Shown piece by piece: positions 1 through 6,414 of a stretch of DNA of 9,759 bases (positions are counted from its first letter, which is position 1; every line of letters starts with the position of its first letter). Source of the DNA: Anaerolineae bacterium (GTDB taxonomy: Bacteria; Chloroflexota; Anaerolineae; Promineifilales; Promineifilaceae). The stretch lies in NCBI GenBank assembly GCA_028284105.1, contig JANQSK010000061.1:1-9759 (forward strand), in the 5' to 3' direction. The position numbers and the translations under genes were made by a program. The notes under the pieces are model-generated. The model had not been told where the DNA came from and did not search any database. It was given only the letters and a program-made list of their open reading frames with translations.

Positions 1-1599
1 GTTGGGCACCAAGAAGCGGGACGCCAGTTCGATCAACGTGACGAGCAGCTTTTAATGGCTATCGCAGACTTTGCGGCGATTGCAATTCAAAATGCTCGGC
101 TTTTTCAATCGACAGATGAAGAGCTTCAAAGACGTGTTCGTGAACTCTCTGCTTTAAACGAAGTGTCAAGAGCTGTTTCAGCCTCATTAGATTTAAATAA
201 TGTTTATCAAGTCTTAGTTGATGAAATTAATAAATACTGTCCTGTTGAGGAAGTGCGTCTTTATCTGCGCGATCGTGGACCTGGTTTTTTACGATTGCAT
301 GAAGGCAAAGATGAACAATCCAATCAAGCACTGTACCCTGCCAATCGAGGGTTAGTTGGTGCGGTGATTAATGAAAAAGATGCGATTGTTGCGAATGACA
401 TTTCTGAAGTTGAAGAGTACGACAATACGCTTGACTCCGTAAACGGCCGTGTTGCCCATTCGGTAGCTGGTATTCCTTTGACGGTCAAAGAGCGCGTAGT
501 AGGGGTTCTGGTTCTCTTCAATAAAAAAGATCGCGAATTTACGGAAGAAAATGTGGCTCTTTTGCTTGCTTTTGCAAACCCAGTGGCGACCGCAATTGAA
601 AACAGCGAGCTTTTTGCTGAATCGATTCGCCAACGAAAAGCCATTCAGGCGACAGCTCAAACATTAACCCAGCCGCTTTTGCTCTTGGATGATATGGGGA
701 ATTTACTCGTTTCAAATGAAGCGGCGAATGAGCTTTTAGGTACCAGCATGTCGCAACTATTTGAAGCGATAAGCACAGGTGTGGGCCGAACTTCTGAAGT
801 AACAATCGGTGAAAAAACCTATTTATCCACGACGGAGCATTTAGCTGATGTTGGTACAATCATCGTGATGCAAGACATTACCTATGTGAAAAAGCTAGAA
901 GAAGATCGTTCCGAATTTTTGCACATGCTGTCCCATGATTTGAAAAATCCGCTTATGGCGATTACGGGCTGGTCAAGCTTAATTGAACGAACCGTCATCA
1001 AAGATGAACGAAGCGCTCAATATGTGGCTGAAATTCATGTCTCTGCTGACCGCATGCTGAAGATGATCAACCAACTGTTAGAAACTGTAGGTAATGATGA
1101 ATCTGTTCAACTCAATCGAGAACCAATTCAACTCGTTGATACCTCAAAACAGATTCTAGAGGAAGTCAAAGGGGCAGCTCTCAACAAAAATATTCAATTA
1201 GACTTTGAGCTGCAGGGACAACCTTATTTGGTGTTGGGTGATAAAACTCGCCTATACCATATGATTCTAAACTTGGTTGATAATGCCATTAAATATTCAC
1301 CTAACGATACGCTCGTCAAATTAAAGCTTGGTTACAATGATAAGCGAATTGGCATTCAGGTTTTAGATGAAGGTCCTGGTATTCCCGAAGAAGATTTGGA
1401 ACGTATTTTTAATAAATATTTCCGAAGTAATCAAACAGGCGGGCAAAGCGGCTCTGGTGTTGGATTGGCGGCCGTCAAAGCAATTGTTGATGCACACGGT
1501 GGTAAAGTGGCTGCCCGCAATCGTCAGTCTGGTGGCACCATCTTTGAAATCATGTTACCTGCTACCTTGCGTCTCAATGATGAAATGAAATCCCTTTAA
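1..1599 (+). CDS. Sensor histidine kinase with GAF and PAS domains (5' partial)
   Basis: The reading frame is open from base 1, and the first ~35 residues are the end of a GAF domain (the IAIQNARLF helix), so the gene starts upstream; the ATG at 55 is internal. Of the 532 residues visible, the order is GAF tail, helical linker, a full GAF domain (~64-208), a PAS-like domain (~218-303), HisKA and HATPase_c. The H-box SHDLKNP carries the phospho-acceptor His312 (codon 934-936). The N-box DNAIKYS has Asn428 (codon 1282-1284), and the G1 (DEGPGIP), F (IFNKYF) and G2 (GSGVGLAAV) boxes are intact, so it should be catalytically competent. No membrane segment appears in the visible part, which suggests cytoplasmic sensing through GAF/PAS, but the missing N-terminus could hold one. 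No response regulator lies in the window and the ligand is unknown. The RidA-family gene follows after 54 bp and may be cotranscribed. Confidence 0.93.
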   Translation, partial: VGHQEAGRQFDQRDEQLLMAIADFAAIAIQNARLFQSTDEELQRRVRELSALNEVSRAVSASLDLNNVYQVLVDEINKYCPVEEVRLYLRDRGPGFLRLHEGKDEQSNQALYPANRGLVGAVINEKDAIVANDISEVEEYDNTLDSVNGRVAHSVAGIPLTVKERVVGVLVLFNKKDREFTEENVALLLAFANPVATAIENSELFAESIRQRKAIQATAQTLTQPLLLLDDMGNLLVSNEAANELLGTSMSQLFEAISTGVGRTSEVTIGEKTYLSTTEHLADVGTIIVMQDITYVKKLEEDRSEFLHMLSHDLKNPLMAITGWSSLIERTVIKDERSAQYVAEIHVSADRMLKMINQLLETVGNDESVQLNREPIQLVDTSKQILEEVKGAALNKNIQLDFELQGQPYLVLGDKTRLYHMILNLVDNAIKYSPNDTLVKLKLGYNDKRIGIQVLDEGPGIPEEDLERIFNKYFRSNQTGGQSGSGVGLAAVKAIVDAHGGKVAARNRQSGGTIFEIMLPATLRLNDEMKSL

Positions 1600-1653
1600 G
1601 CGAAAAAACTAAATATTGCTAAAATTCTTCAATTATTTCAATTGGAGGATTTT

Positions 1654-2049
1654 ATGGATCGTCAACTTATTTCAAGTGGAGCAAAATGGGAGTCAGTTGT
1701 GGGGTATTCACGCGCTGTGCGTGTGGGGTCAATGGTGCATGTTGCGGGCACAACGGCCGTTAATAACGAAGGGGATATCGTAGGTAAGGGGGATGGCTAC
1801 CTCCAAACTAAACAGATTTTCAAAATCATTCAAAAAGCATTGGAGGATGCTGGCGCAAGCCTCAAAGATGTTGTTCGAACACGCATGTTTGTTACCGATA
1901 TCTCCCATTGGGAAGCAATTGGGCGTGCCCATGGAGAATTCTTTAGAGAGATCCGTCCAGCGTCAACAATGCTAGAAGTTTCTAAGCTCATTCATCCAGA
2001 TATGTTGATTGAAATAGAGGTGGATGCAATTATTGCAGATGAAGGATAG
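1654..2049 (+). CDS. RidA/YjgF/YER057c-family protein, Arg-less type
   Basis: This 131-residue protein is the usual length for the YjgF/RidA fold, a homotrimer with inter-subunit clefts. The ATG at 1654 is chosen because GGAGG (1644-1648) sits 5 bases before it; a TTG at 1642 overlaps that site and is unlikely. Family marks are HVAGTTAV in the first half, then the DVVRTRMFVTD strand, the RPAST-MLEV segment and the closing IEIEVDAI strand. Archetypal RidA hydrolyses reactive enamine/imine intermediates using an arginine (Arg105 in E. coli, in PARSCVEV). Aligning that motif with PASTMLEV here puts Ser104 at the arginine position. Known Arg-less groups (Rid4-Rid7) are not expected to deaminate imines, so the function is unassigned. 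It lies 54 bp after the histidine kinase and is followed by a clear terminator, so the two may form one transcript. Confidence 0.9.
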   Translation: MDRQLISSGAKWESVVGYSRAVRVGSMVHVAGTTAVNNEGDIVGKGDGYLQTKQIFKIIQKALEDAGASLKDVVRTRMFVTDISHWEAIGRAHGEFFREIRPASTMLEVSKLIHPDMLIEIEVDAIIADEG

Positions 2050-2061
2050 GTCTAATCAAAA

Positions 2062-2097
2062 AAGAATGGGAAAATAACTATCCCATTCTTCTTATTT
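2062..2097. terminator. Bidirectional intrinsic terminator
   Basis: A perfect 10-bp inverted repeat, AAGAATGGGA (2062-2071) and TCCCATTCTT (2081-2090), encloses a 9-base loop. A T-rich tail follows on the plus strand, and four T residues follow the stem on the minus strand. It sits between the stop of the RidA-family gene and the stop of the convergent small membrane-protein gene, so it can serve both. Confidence 0.8.
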
Positions 2098-2153
2098 ATT
2101 ACTTTAATAAAGCAAAATTGAATCAAAATTTGTTAAATTCGATTGTGATTTGC

Positions 2154-2342
2154 TTAGAAACCGCCGTGACCGCCACCCAATTGGCCAGCAACGAGGCTAA
2201 TCACCATACTTAAAACAATGATGATACCCATCACAATAAGAAATTTTTCGGCAAAGCTTCTTTTGCGATTATAGATGCGGGCGCTTTTCGACATTTTAGG
2301 TAATTTCTTTTTTGGTTGACGTCGTTTATATGTTTTTGTCAT
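2154..2342 (-). CDS. Small basic single-pass membrane protein, unknown function
   Basis: A 62-residue protein I do not recognise. Residues 1-32 are very rich in Lys and Arg, residues ~34-54 form one hydrophobic helix (LIVMGIIIVLSMVISLVAG), and the tail is glycine-rich (GGGHGGF). By the positive-inside rule the basic part should stay in the cytoplasm. The start is supported by an AGGAGA ribosome-binding site (2351-2356) about 8 bases upstream. A second ATG nearer that site (2348-2350) opens a frame closed after three codons whose TGA overlaps the real ATG. The gene converges on the RidA-family gene and shares its terminator, and a candidate extended -10 promoter lies upstream. The charge-then-helix layout and good translation signal argue for a real gene, but no family or role can be assigned. 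Confidence 0.68.
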   Translation of the reverse strand: MTKTYKRRQPKKKLPKMSKSARIYNRKRSFAEKFLIVMGIIIVLSMVISLVAGQLGGGHGGF

Positions 2343-2410
2343 TCTGTCATTCTCCTAACAAACCCTTTGACTTTACTCAGGAAACCCAAAGAGGAATCAT
2401 TCTTTTCAAC

Positions 2411-2419
2411 AGTATATCA
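2411..2419 (-). promoter_or_regulatory. Candidate extended -10 promoter for the small membrane protein
   Basis: Read on the minus strand, TGATATACT is an extended -10 type element (TG, one base, then TATACT at 2416-2411) about 70 bp before the start codon. No good -35 box is visible at 16-18 bp, so this is a weak call resting on one element. Confidence 0.3.
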
Positions 2420-2510
2420 CAATTCAAATTGATTTAGACCTTACGATAGGGTGAATAAAAGTTGTTTTTAATAATCATAAAAACGGCTATTAATAAACCA
2501 TTTTTATTTA

Positions 2511-2538
2511 TTGACGGATACATACAGTTTTATATAAT
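2511..2538 (+). promoter_or_regulatory. Sigma-70-type promoter of the riboswitch-ABC transporter operon
   Basis: TTGACG (2511-2516) and a perfect TATAAT (2533-2538) are separated by 16 bp. Transcription would start near 2545, about 16 bases before the riboswitch. The position and near-consensus boxes make it the obvious promoter for the flavin-importer operon. Confidence 0.8.
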
Positions 2539-2560
2539 TAGGCACATTAATTGAATATTT

Positions 2561-2691
2561 ACCTTCGGGGCAGGGTGAAATTCCCGACCGGCGGTGAGGT
2601 CAGCGCAGACCGAGCCCGCGAACCATTGGTTTCCAATTGGTTGATCTAGTGAAATTCTAGAGCCGACAGTACAGTCTGGATGGGAGAAGGT
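2561..2691 (+). ncRNA. FMN riboswitch (RFN element)
   Basis: The leader contains the conserved RFN blocks in order: CTTCGGGGCAGGGTGAAATT, then CCCGACCGGCGGT, AGCCCGCGA, a P5-type hairpin CTAGTGAAATTCTAG, GCCGACAGT and AGTCTGGATGGGAGAAGG. The closing P1 helix is ACCTTC (2561-2566) with GAAGGT (2686-2691). A variable arm, AACCATTGG with CCAATTGGTT, lies between the P3 block and P5. RFN elements bind FMN and repress riboflavin synthesis or uptake genes. An intrinsic terminator 27 bases downstream points to transcriptional attenuation rather than Shine-Dalgarno masking, and no Shine-Dalgarno is seen before the first gene. Confidence 0.97.
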
Positions 2692-2717
2692 TAGCGATGC
2701 GCTTATTTTGTCTGTTT

Positions 2718-2743
2718 GCCTCACTTATGAGTGGGGCTTTTTT
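2718..2743 (+). terminator. Riboswitch-controlled intrinsic terminator
   Basis: GCCTCACT (2718-2725) pairs with AGTGGGGC (2730-2737) around a 4-base loop, with one G-U pair, followed directly by six T residues (2738-2743). It lies between the FMN aptamer and the permease gene and is the expected off-switch when FMN is bound. CCTCAC in its 5' arm is complementary to GTGAGG at 2594-2599 inside the aptamer, a possible competing pairing. Confidence 0.85.
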
Positions 2744-2797
2744 ATGGATGAAGATGTGCATTAAGCTTCTGCGCTTTCTCCCCCTGTTTGTCTAAAA

Positions 2798-3577
2798 ATG
2801 ATGATGAAAGATTGGTTACTCAATCAACCACGCTGGTTGATGACATTATTATCTGGAATATTTTTACTGCTTTTCTGGCAATTGCTTGTTGTATTTGGCG
2901 GATATGATCGATTTATCTTGCCAGGTCCAGTTGATGTTTGGAAGCAGTTTTTGATTGTTGCCGAAGACGGCCGTTTATTGCGCCATTCGCTCATCACCAT
3001 CGCCGAGGTTATTCCAGGATTGCTACTAGGGGCATCTATTGCGGCCCCGTTAGGCTACTTATTAGCAAAATCACCTTTAGCAGAACGGCTTGTATCCCCA
3101 TATCTAATTGCCTCGCAAGCGATACCCATCATTGCCATTGCCCCGCTTTTGACCATCTGGGTTCGATCAACATATTGGTCAAGAGTGCTTGTTGCCATCA
3201 TCGTGGTTTTCTTCCCGATATTGGTCAATATGGTGGCTGGAATGCGAGCAGTACCCAAAGAGCTTTATGCGCTCATGCATTCGCTCAAGGCGTCACCTTG
3301 GCAGATCTTTGTCAAGCTTGAATGGCCTTCAGCACTTCCAATTTTGTTAGCCGGGCTCAAAGTCGGGGCTACTTTGTCAGTCATTGGCGCCTTGGTAGGC
3401 GAGTTTGTGCAACCCAAAAGCATAGGCCTCGGTTTTTTACTGGTGACAGCACGATATCAATTTAAGACAGATTTAGTCTTTGTTGTTTTAGTGGCCTTGG
3501 GGGCAATCGCTTTAACGATGTATGCCCTTGTGAACTATTTAGAAAAACGATTATTACGTTGGCAAACCCAACAGTAA
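2798..3577 (+). CDS. ribX: ABC transporter permease, probable riboflavin/flavin importer (RibX-like)
   Basis: A 259-residue inner-membrane protein of the NitT/TauT/ThiX-type binding-protein-dependent permease family, with about six hydrophobic helices. The cytoplasmic EAA loop that docks on the ATPase is at ~155-187 (LYALMHSLKASPWQIF, then PSALPILLAGLK), and a typical VVFFPILVN helix precedes it. ATG 2798 is the first in-frame start after a stop at 2762; two more ATGs follow directly, and no Shine-Dalgarno is visible. It is the first gene behind the FMN riboswitch and attenuator and is followed by a matching binding protein and ATPase. Sequence alone gives an ABC importer permease. The flavin substrate is inferred from the riboswitch and from the RibXY systems known from Chloroflexota. 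A thiamine-pyrimidine (ThiX) substrate is the main alternative but would not explain FMN control. Confidence 0.88.
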   Translation: MMMKDWLLNQPRWLMTLLSGIFLLLFWQLLVVFGGYDRFILPGPVDVWKQFLIVAEDGRLLRHSLITIAEVIPGLLLGASIAAPLGYLLAKSPLAERLVSPYLIASQAIPIIAIAPLLTIWVRSTYWSRVLVAIIVVFFPILVNMVAGMRAVPKELYALMHSLKASPWQIFVKLEWPSALPILLAGLKVGATLSVIGALVGEFVQPKSIGLGFLLVTARYQFKTDLVFVVLVALGAIALTMYALVNYLEKRLLRWQTQQ

Positions 3578-3624
3578 ATTATGGTTGAGGAACACAGAAA
3601 TCAACCATTTTGGAGAAGATGAAG

Positions 3625-4590
3625 ATGATAAAACGCTTTGTAATTTTTATTCTAGGAGCCGCTGTGCTTCTTGCTGCTTGTGGCCCAGCTGCCCCGGCAG
3701 AAGATGAGTTGATGTCGATTCGCTTGCCTATGGGATTTATCCCTGACCCCCAATATGCGCCTTATTATGTCGCGGTAGAAAAAGGTTATTTTGCCGAAGA
3801 AGGGTTTGAGGTTGAGTTTGATTACAGCTTTGAGACCGACGGGATGGCATTAGTGGGTGCAAATGAGCTTCCTTTTGCGATTGTCAGTGGCGAACAGGTC
3901 GTTTTGGCACGTGCGCAAGGGTTGCCTGTTGTGTACGTTTTGGAATGGTTCCAAAAATACCCTATCGCTGTTGTAAGCAAGGCTGATGCAAATATTGAAA
4001 CGCCGGCCGACTTAAACGGCCGTTCTGTTGGACTTCCCGGTTTCTTTGGTGCAACTTATGTCGGATATGCGGGTCTATTGTCCTCAAATGATCTCGTTCA
4101 AGAAGATGTAAACGCCAGCGAAATTGGATTTACTCAAGTGGAGTCTCTTCTGACCGATCAAGTAGAAGCTGTCGTCGGATATGGCAATAACGAGCCGGTA
4201 CAGCTGGCTGCACAAGGTGAAGATATCAATATCCTTTACGTCGCAGACTTCATCGATATGGTTGCCAATGGCATCATAACCAATGAAGAAACTATCGCAG
4301 AAAATCCAGAAATGGTAGAAGGATTCACCCGAGCAATACTCCGAGGATTAGAGGATACTCTAAATGATCCCGATGAAGCTTTTGAAATCAGTAAAAACTT
4401 TGTTGAAGGATTAGAAGATAGCCGCATGGCTGTCTTGGAAGCCTCGTTGGATATGTGGCGAGCTGATGATTTGGGTATCACCGATGCTGACTCATGGGTT
4501 CAAACGGAACAAATTTTAATTGGTATGGGATTCCTTGATGGTCCCATTGATAATCTCGAAGATGCGTATACTAATGAGTTTGTAGAATAG
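3625..4590 (+). CDS. ribY: ABC transporter substrate-binding lipoprotein, NMT1/THI5-like (RibY-like)
   Basis: The 321-residue protein opens with MIKRF, a hydrophobic stretch and a lipobox (LLAAC) with Cys19 (codon 3679-3681), so it is predicted to be lipid-anchored outside the membrane. ATG 3625 is chosen because GGAG (3612-3615) lies 9 bases before it; the ATG at 3619 is only 3 bases away, and a TTG at 3610 overlaps the site. After a short Pro/Ala/Glu linker comes an NMT1/THI5-like periplasmic-binding fold, with landmarks MGFIPDPQYAPYYVAVEKGYF, FAIVSGEQVVLARAQGLPV, the NGRSVGLPGFFGA strand-loop and an EAVVGY hinge strand. It should capture substrate for the upstream permease (47-base gap). 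FMN control favours riboflavin or a precursor over thiamine pyrimidine or nitrate/taurine ligands. A strong hairpin follows immediately and may protect its mRNA end. Confidence 0.88.
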   Translation: MIKRFVIFILGAAVLLAACGPAAPAEDELMSIRLPMGFIPDPQYAPYYVAVEKGYFAEEGFEVEFDYSFETDGMALVGANELPFAIVSGEQVVLARAQGLPVVYVLEWFQKYPIAVVSKADANIETPADLNGRSVGLPGFFGATYVGYAGLLSSNDLVQEDVNASEIGFTQVESLLTDQVEAVVGYGNNEPVQLAAQGEDINILYVADFIDMVANGIITNEETIAENPEMVEGFTRAILRGLEDTLNDPDEAFEISKNFVEGLEDSRMAVLEASLDMWRADDLGITDADSWVQTEQILIGMGFLDGPIDNLEDAYTNEFVE

Positions 4591-4604
4591 TCTGTGGCTC
4601 ACAC

Positions 4605-4644
4605 ACAAATAGGTAGCTGCAATTGGATGCGGTTACCTATTTGT
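4605..4644 (+). promoter_or_regulatory. Strong intercistronic hairpin, attenuator- or stabiliser-like
   Basis: Positions 4605-4621 pair with 4628-4644 in a 17-bp stem with two G-U pairs and no bulge, closing on a 6-base loop (ATTGGA). The outer arms contain CAAATAGGTA and TACCTATTTG. The tail is T-rich but interrupted (TCGTATTTTTA), so termination would be partial at best. It lies 14 bases after the binding-protein stop and 17 bases before the ATPase ATG, a place where such hairpins commonly raise the binding-protein level relative to downstream genes. Confidence 0.7.
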
Positions 4645-4661
4645 TCGTATTTTTACTGATA

Positions 4662-5411
4662 ATGACTGCCTCTCTAATTGTTGACCAAGTTTCGCACCGT
4701 TTTACGGATGACCAGCTCGTATTGCGAGATGTTTCACTTCAGGTGGCTCCTCGTGCGTTTGTGGCTTTGGTAGGGCAATCCGGGGTGGGCAAGTCAACCC
4801 TTTTACGCATTCTAGCTGGATTGATTTCTCCATCAGAAGGGACCGTTTCTCTAAAAGGAGATTCGGCATCAACTGATGATGATATCGGCATAGTTTTTCA
4901 GCAGGATAACTTGATGCCTTGGCGGACAGCATACGAAAATGTGCGTCTTCCGCTTGAAATTCGAGGCATAAACGGCCGTAATGCTCAAAATCGTGTTGAA
5001 GAGATGCTAGAGCTGGTTGGCTTAAGTGAAGCAAAAGAGAGTTATCCAGCTCAGTTATCTGGTGGAATGAAGCAGCGGGTCGCCCTTGCTCGTGCATTAG
5101 TTGCCGAACCATCGATTTTGTTATTAGATGAACCTTTTGGCGCTTTAGATGCGTTAACTCGTGAGCGGATGGGGCAGGAGCTATTGCGTATTTGGCAGGC
5201 AAAGCCGGTTACTGTGGTGATGGTGACGCACAGCATCACAGAGGCAGTCTTTTTATCTGATGAAGTCCAGGTGGTAGGAGAGATCGAAAATCAAAAAGGG
5301 GCCACGATTTCAGCAACTATCTCTGTGCCAATATCGCGACCCCGTTCTTTGGATATTCAAGGAACGGCCGTTTTTCATGAATGTGCGACGGCCGTTCGTG
5401 CTGCTTTATGA
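4662..5411 (+). CDS. ABC transporter ATPase subunit of the flavin-type importer
   Basis: From ATG 4662 the protein is 249 residues, normal for a NitT/TauT/ThiZ-type importer ATPase. Walker A is GQSGVGKS (38-45), the Q-loop glutamine is Gln80, the signature is LSGGM (132-136), Walker B is ILLLDEP (152-158) and the switch histidine is His190. All are intact. A TTG at 4623 would extend the frame, but it lies in the loop of the intercistronic hairpin, and the family N-terminus (LIVDQVSHRF) fits the later ATG. No Shine-Dalgarno precedes 4662. It should energise the permease and lipoprotein encoded just upstream. The TGA is 2 bp from the stop of the convergent lipoprotein gene. Two ACGGCCGT copies near its 3' end can pair. 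Confidence 0.92.
   Translation: MTASLIVDQVSHRFTDDQLVLRDVSLQVAPRAFVALVGQSGVGKSTLLRILAGLISPSEGTVSLKGDSASTDDDIGIVFQQDNLMPWRTAYENVRLPLEIRGINGRNAQNRVEEMLELVGLSEAKESYPAQLSGGMKQRVALARALVAEPSILLLDEPFGALDALTRERMGQELLRIWQAKPVTVVMVTHSITEAVFLSDEVQVVGEIENQKGATISATISVPISRPRSLDIQGTAVFHECATAVRAAL
5362..5397. repeat. Hairpin formed by two adjacent ACGGCCGT palindromes
   Basis: GAACGGCCGT (5362-5371) is the exact reverse complement of ACGGCCGTTC (5388-5397), giving a 10-bp GC-rich stem with a 16-base loop inside the last codons of the ATPase gene. There is no T-run on either strand, so it is not a canonical terminator, but it sits where two convergent transcripts meet. Confidence 0.6.
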
Positions 5412-5413
5412 GC

Positions 5414-6397
5414 TTATCCTTCAGTTGCAGGCGCAGGTTCTTCTGGCTGTTCATTTTGTTGACGTCGATTGAGTCGCCAGCGATTAACCCCTCGCCAAAC
5501 AAAGTAAAAAGGAATGCCGTATAACAAAGCCATTGGCAAGAAGAAGAGCACAAACCATATTGCGAATTCTCCAAATCCTTGCAGTGCATCAACTAATGAC
5601 TCAATCGCCTGTTTTGCAATGCCGCGTGGCTGCCAGCCCGCTATTTCTATCGGTTGATTCAAAGCATCTGGAATTAACTCAATGGTGATGGTCGAAAATT
5701 GAGCAGATTGTGACAAATATTCCCGACGTCCTTTGAGAAGCTCGATTTCCCCTTCCAACCGACTTAGTTCACGATTGACGGCTAAGGCATCTTCAACTTC
5801 AGTAGCGTCATCTAAAAATGAGCGTACTCGGTCAGCTGTTGCTTCTAAGTTTTCTAAGCGTAAAGATATATCGACAAACTCATCGGTTACATCCTGTCCT
5901 GAAATTGATTCATTGGTAACATCGATTGCTAAATCTTTAAAAGCAGCAATGGCACTATTAAATCCAGTTGAGGGAATTCTTACAGTAATAGAGCCTCGTT
6001 TTAAGTCGCTATATTCATAAACATTACTGCCTACGACCCAGCCTCCGTTTGATTCCACCATTTCAGTAATGGTTTTAATGGATTCATCTGTATCAGAAAT
6101 AATAAGGCTAAGGTTTGCTGTACGAATAATTAAACGTTCTTGATTTGGGATTTCAGATTGAGGGGCTGGAGCCGCTTCTTCCTCGGCCATATCAAAATCT
6201 GCAGCAGCATCATCAGTAGAACCTAGGCTTTGGTTAGATGATAAAAAGCTAATGCGGGCATCTTCTTCCATGGCCATTGGTTCACCGGCGGCTGCACGAT
6301 CACCATCGAAATAGACCGTTTCTGTAACAACTTCAGGTGAGCAAGCCGATACAATTAAAATTAAAAGGGTAAAAATTAAAATCTTCTTGAAATACAT
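5414..6397 (-). CDS. DUF4349-domain lipoprotein with C-terminal membrane helix
   Basis: A 327-residue protein starting MYFKK, chosen because GGAGG (6403-6407 on the complement) lies 5 bases before this ATG; the frame's further upstream extension has no comparable signal. A signal helix leads to lipobox VSAC with Cys19. Then come a low-complexity Ala/Glu/Asp linker (~31-85), a DUF4349 domain (~86-243: RLIIRTANLSLIISD, NGGWV, GSITVRIP, SGQDVTDEFVDI) with an internal heptad-rich coiled coil (~178-232), a membrane helix (~278-302) and a short basic then acidic tail. The protein would thus be held by lipid at one end and a helix at the other, with DUF4349 outside the cell. The function of DUF4349 is unknown. 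The metallophosphoesterase gene lies upstream on the same strand after 142 bp, and cotranscription is possible. Confidence 0.9.
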   Translation of the reverse strand: MYFKKILIFTLLILIVSACSPEVVTETVYFDGDRAAAGEPMAMEEDARISFLSSNQSLGSTDDAAADFDMAEEEAAPAPQSEIPNQERLIIRTANLSLIISDTDESIKTITEMVESNGGWVVGSNVYEYSDLKRGSITVRIPSTGFNSAIAAFKDLAIDVTNESISGQDVTDEFVDISLRLENLEATADRVRSFLDDATEVEDALAVNRELSRLEGEIELLKGRREYLSQSAQFSTITIELIPDALNQPIEIAGWQPRGIAKQAIESLVDALQGFGEFAIWFVLFFLPMALLYGIPFYFVWRGVNRWRLNRRQQNEQPEEPAPATEG

Positions 6398-6414
6398 GAG
6401 AACCTCCATAAGTG

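Larger units (their letters stand above)
2343..2797. other. 455-bp intergenic control region
   Basis: This is the only gene-free stretch over 300 bp. It holds the ribosome-binding site and probable promoter of the minus-strand small membrane protein (2351-2419), an AT-rich spacer (~2425-2510) with no feature I can name, the plus-strand promoter, the FMN riboswitch and the attenuator terminator. A six-codon ATG frame (2744-2764) after the terminator has no ribosome-binding site and is probably chance. Confidence 0.7.

Noticed and set aside
55..57. ATG at 55 as the start of the histidine kinase
   Set aside because: The frame is open from base 1 and the residues around it are the middle of a GAF domain's last helix, so the gene simply enters from outside the window.
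1469..1474. CGGCCG at 1469 and at 4004 as further palindrome copies
   Set aside because: They lack the A and T flanks (GCGGCCGT and CCGGCCGA), so they are not counted with the 12 exact copies.
1367..1588. 73-residue frame inside the kinase ATPase domain
   Set aside because: It is an out-of-frame shadow of the HATPase_c region with no start signal.
1642..1653. TTG start at 1642 for the RidA-family protein
   Set aside because: The TTG overlaps the GGAGG ribosome-binding site that serves ATG 1654.
2744..2764. Six-codon frame after the riboswitch terminator as a leader peptide
   Set aside because: No ribosome-binding site and no special codon content; the FMN riboswitch already explains regulation.
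3610..3624. TTG at 3610 (or ATG 3619) as start of the binding protein
   Set aside because: Both are on or within 3 bases of the GGAG site; ATG 3625 has proper spacing and gives a clean lipoprotein signal.
4623..4661. TTG start at 4623 for the ATPase
   Set aside because: It lies in the loop of a 17-bp hairpin, has no ribosome-binding site and adds a hydrophobic N-terminus foreign to the family.
4702..5202. 166-residue open frame antisense to the ATPase gene
   Set aside because: The plus frame has all ABC ATPase motifs; the antisense translation has no recognisable domain and is a frame shadow.
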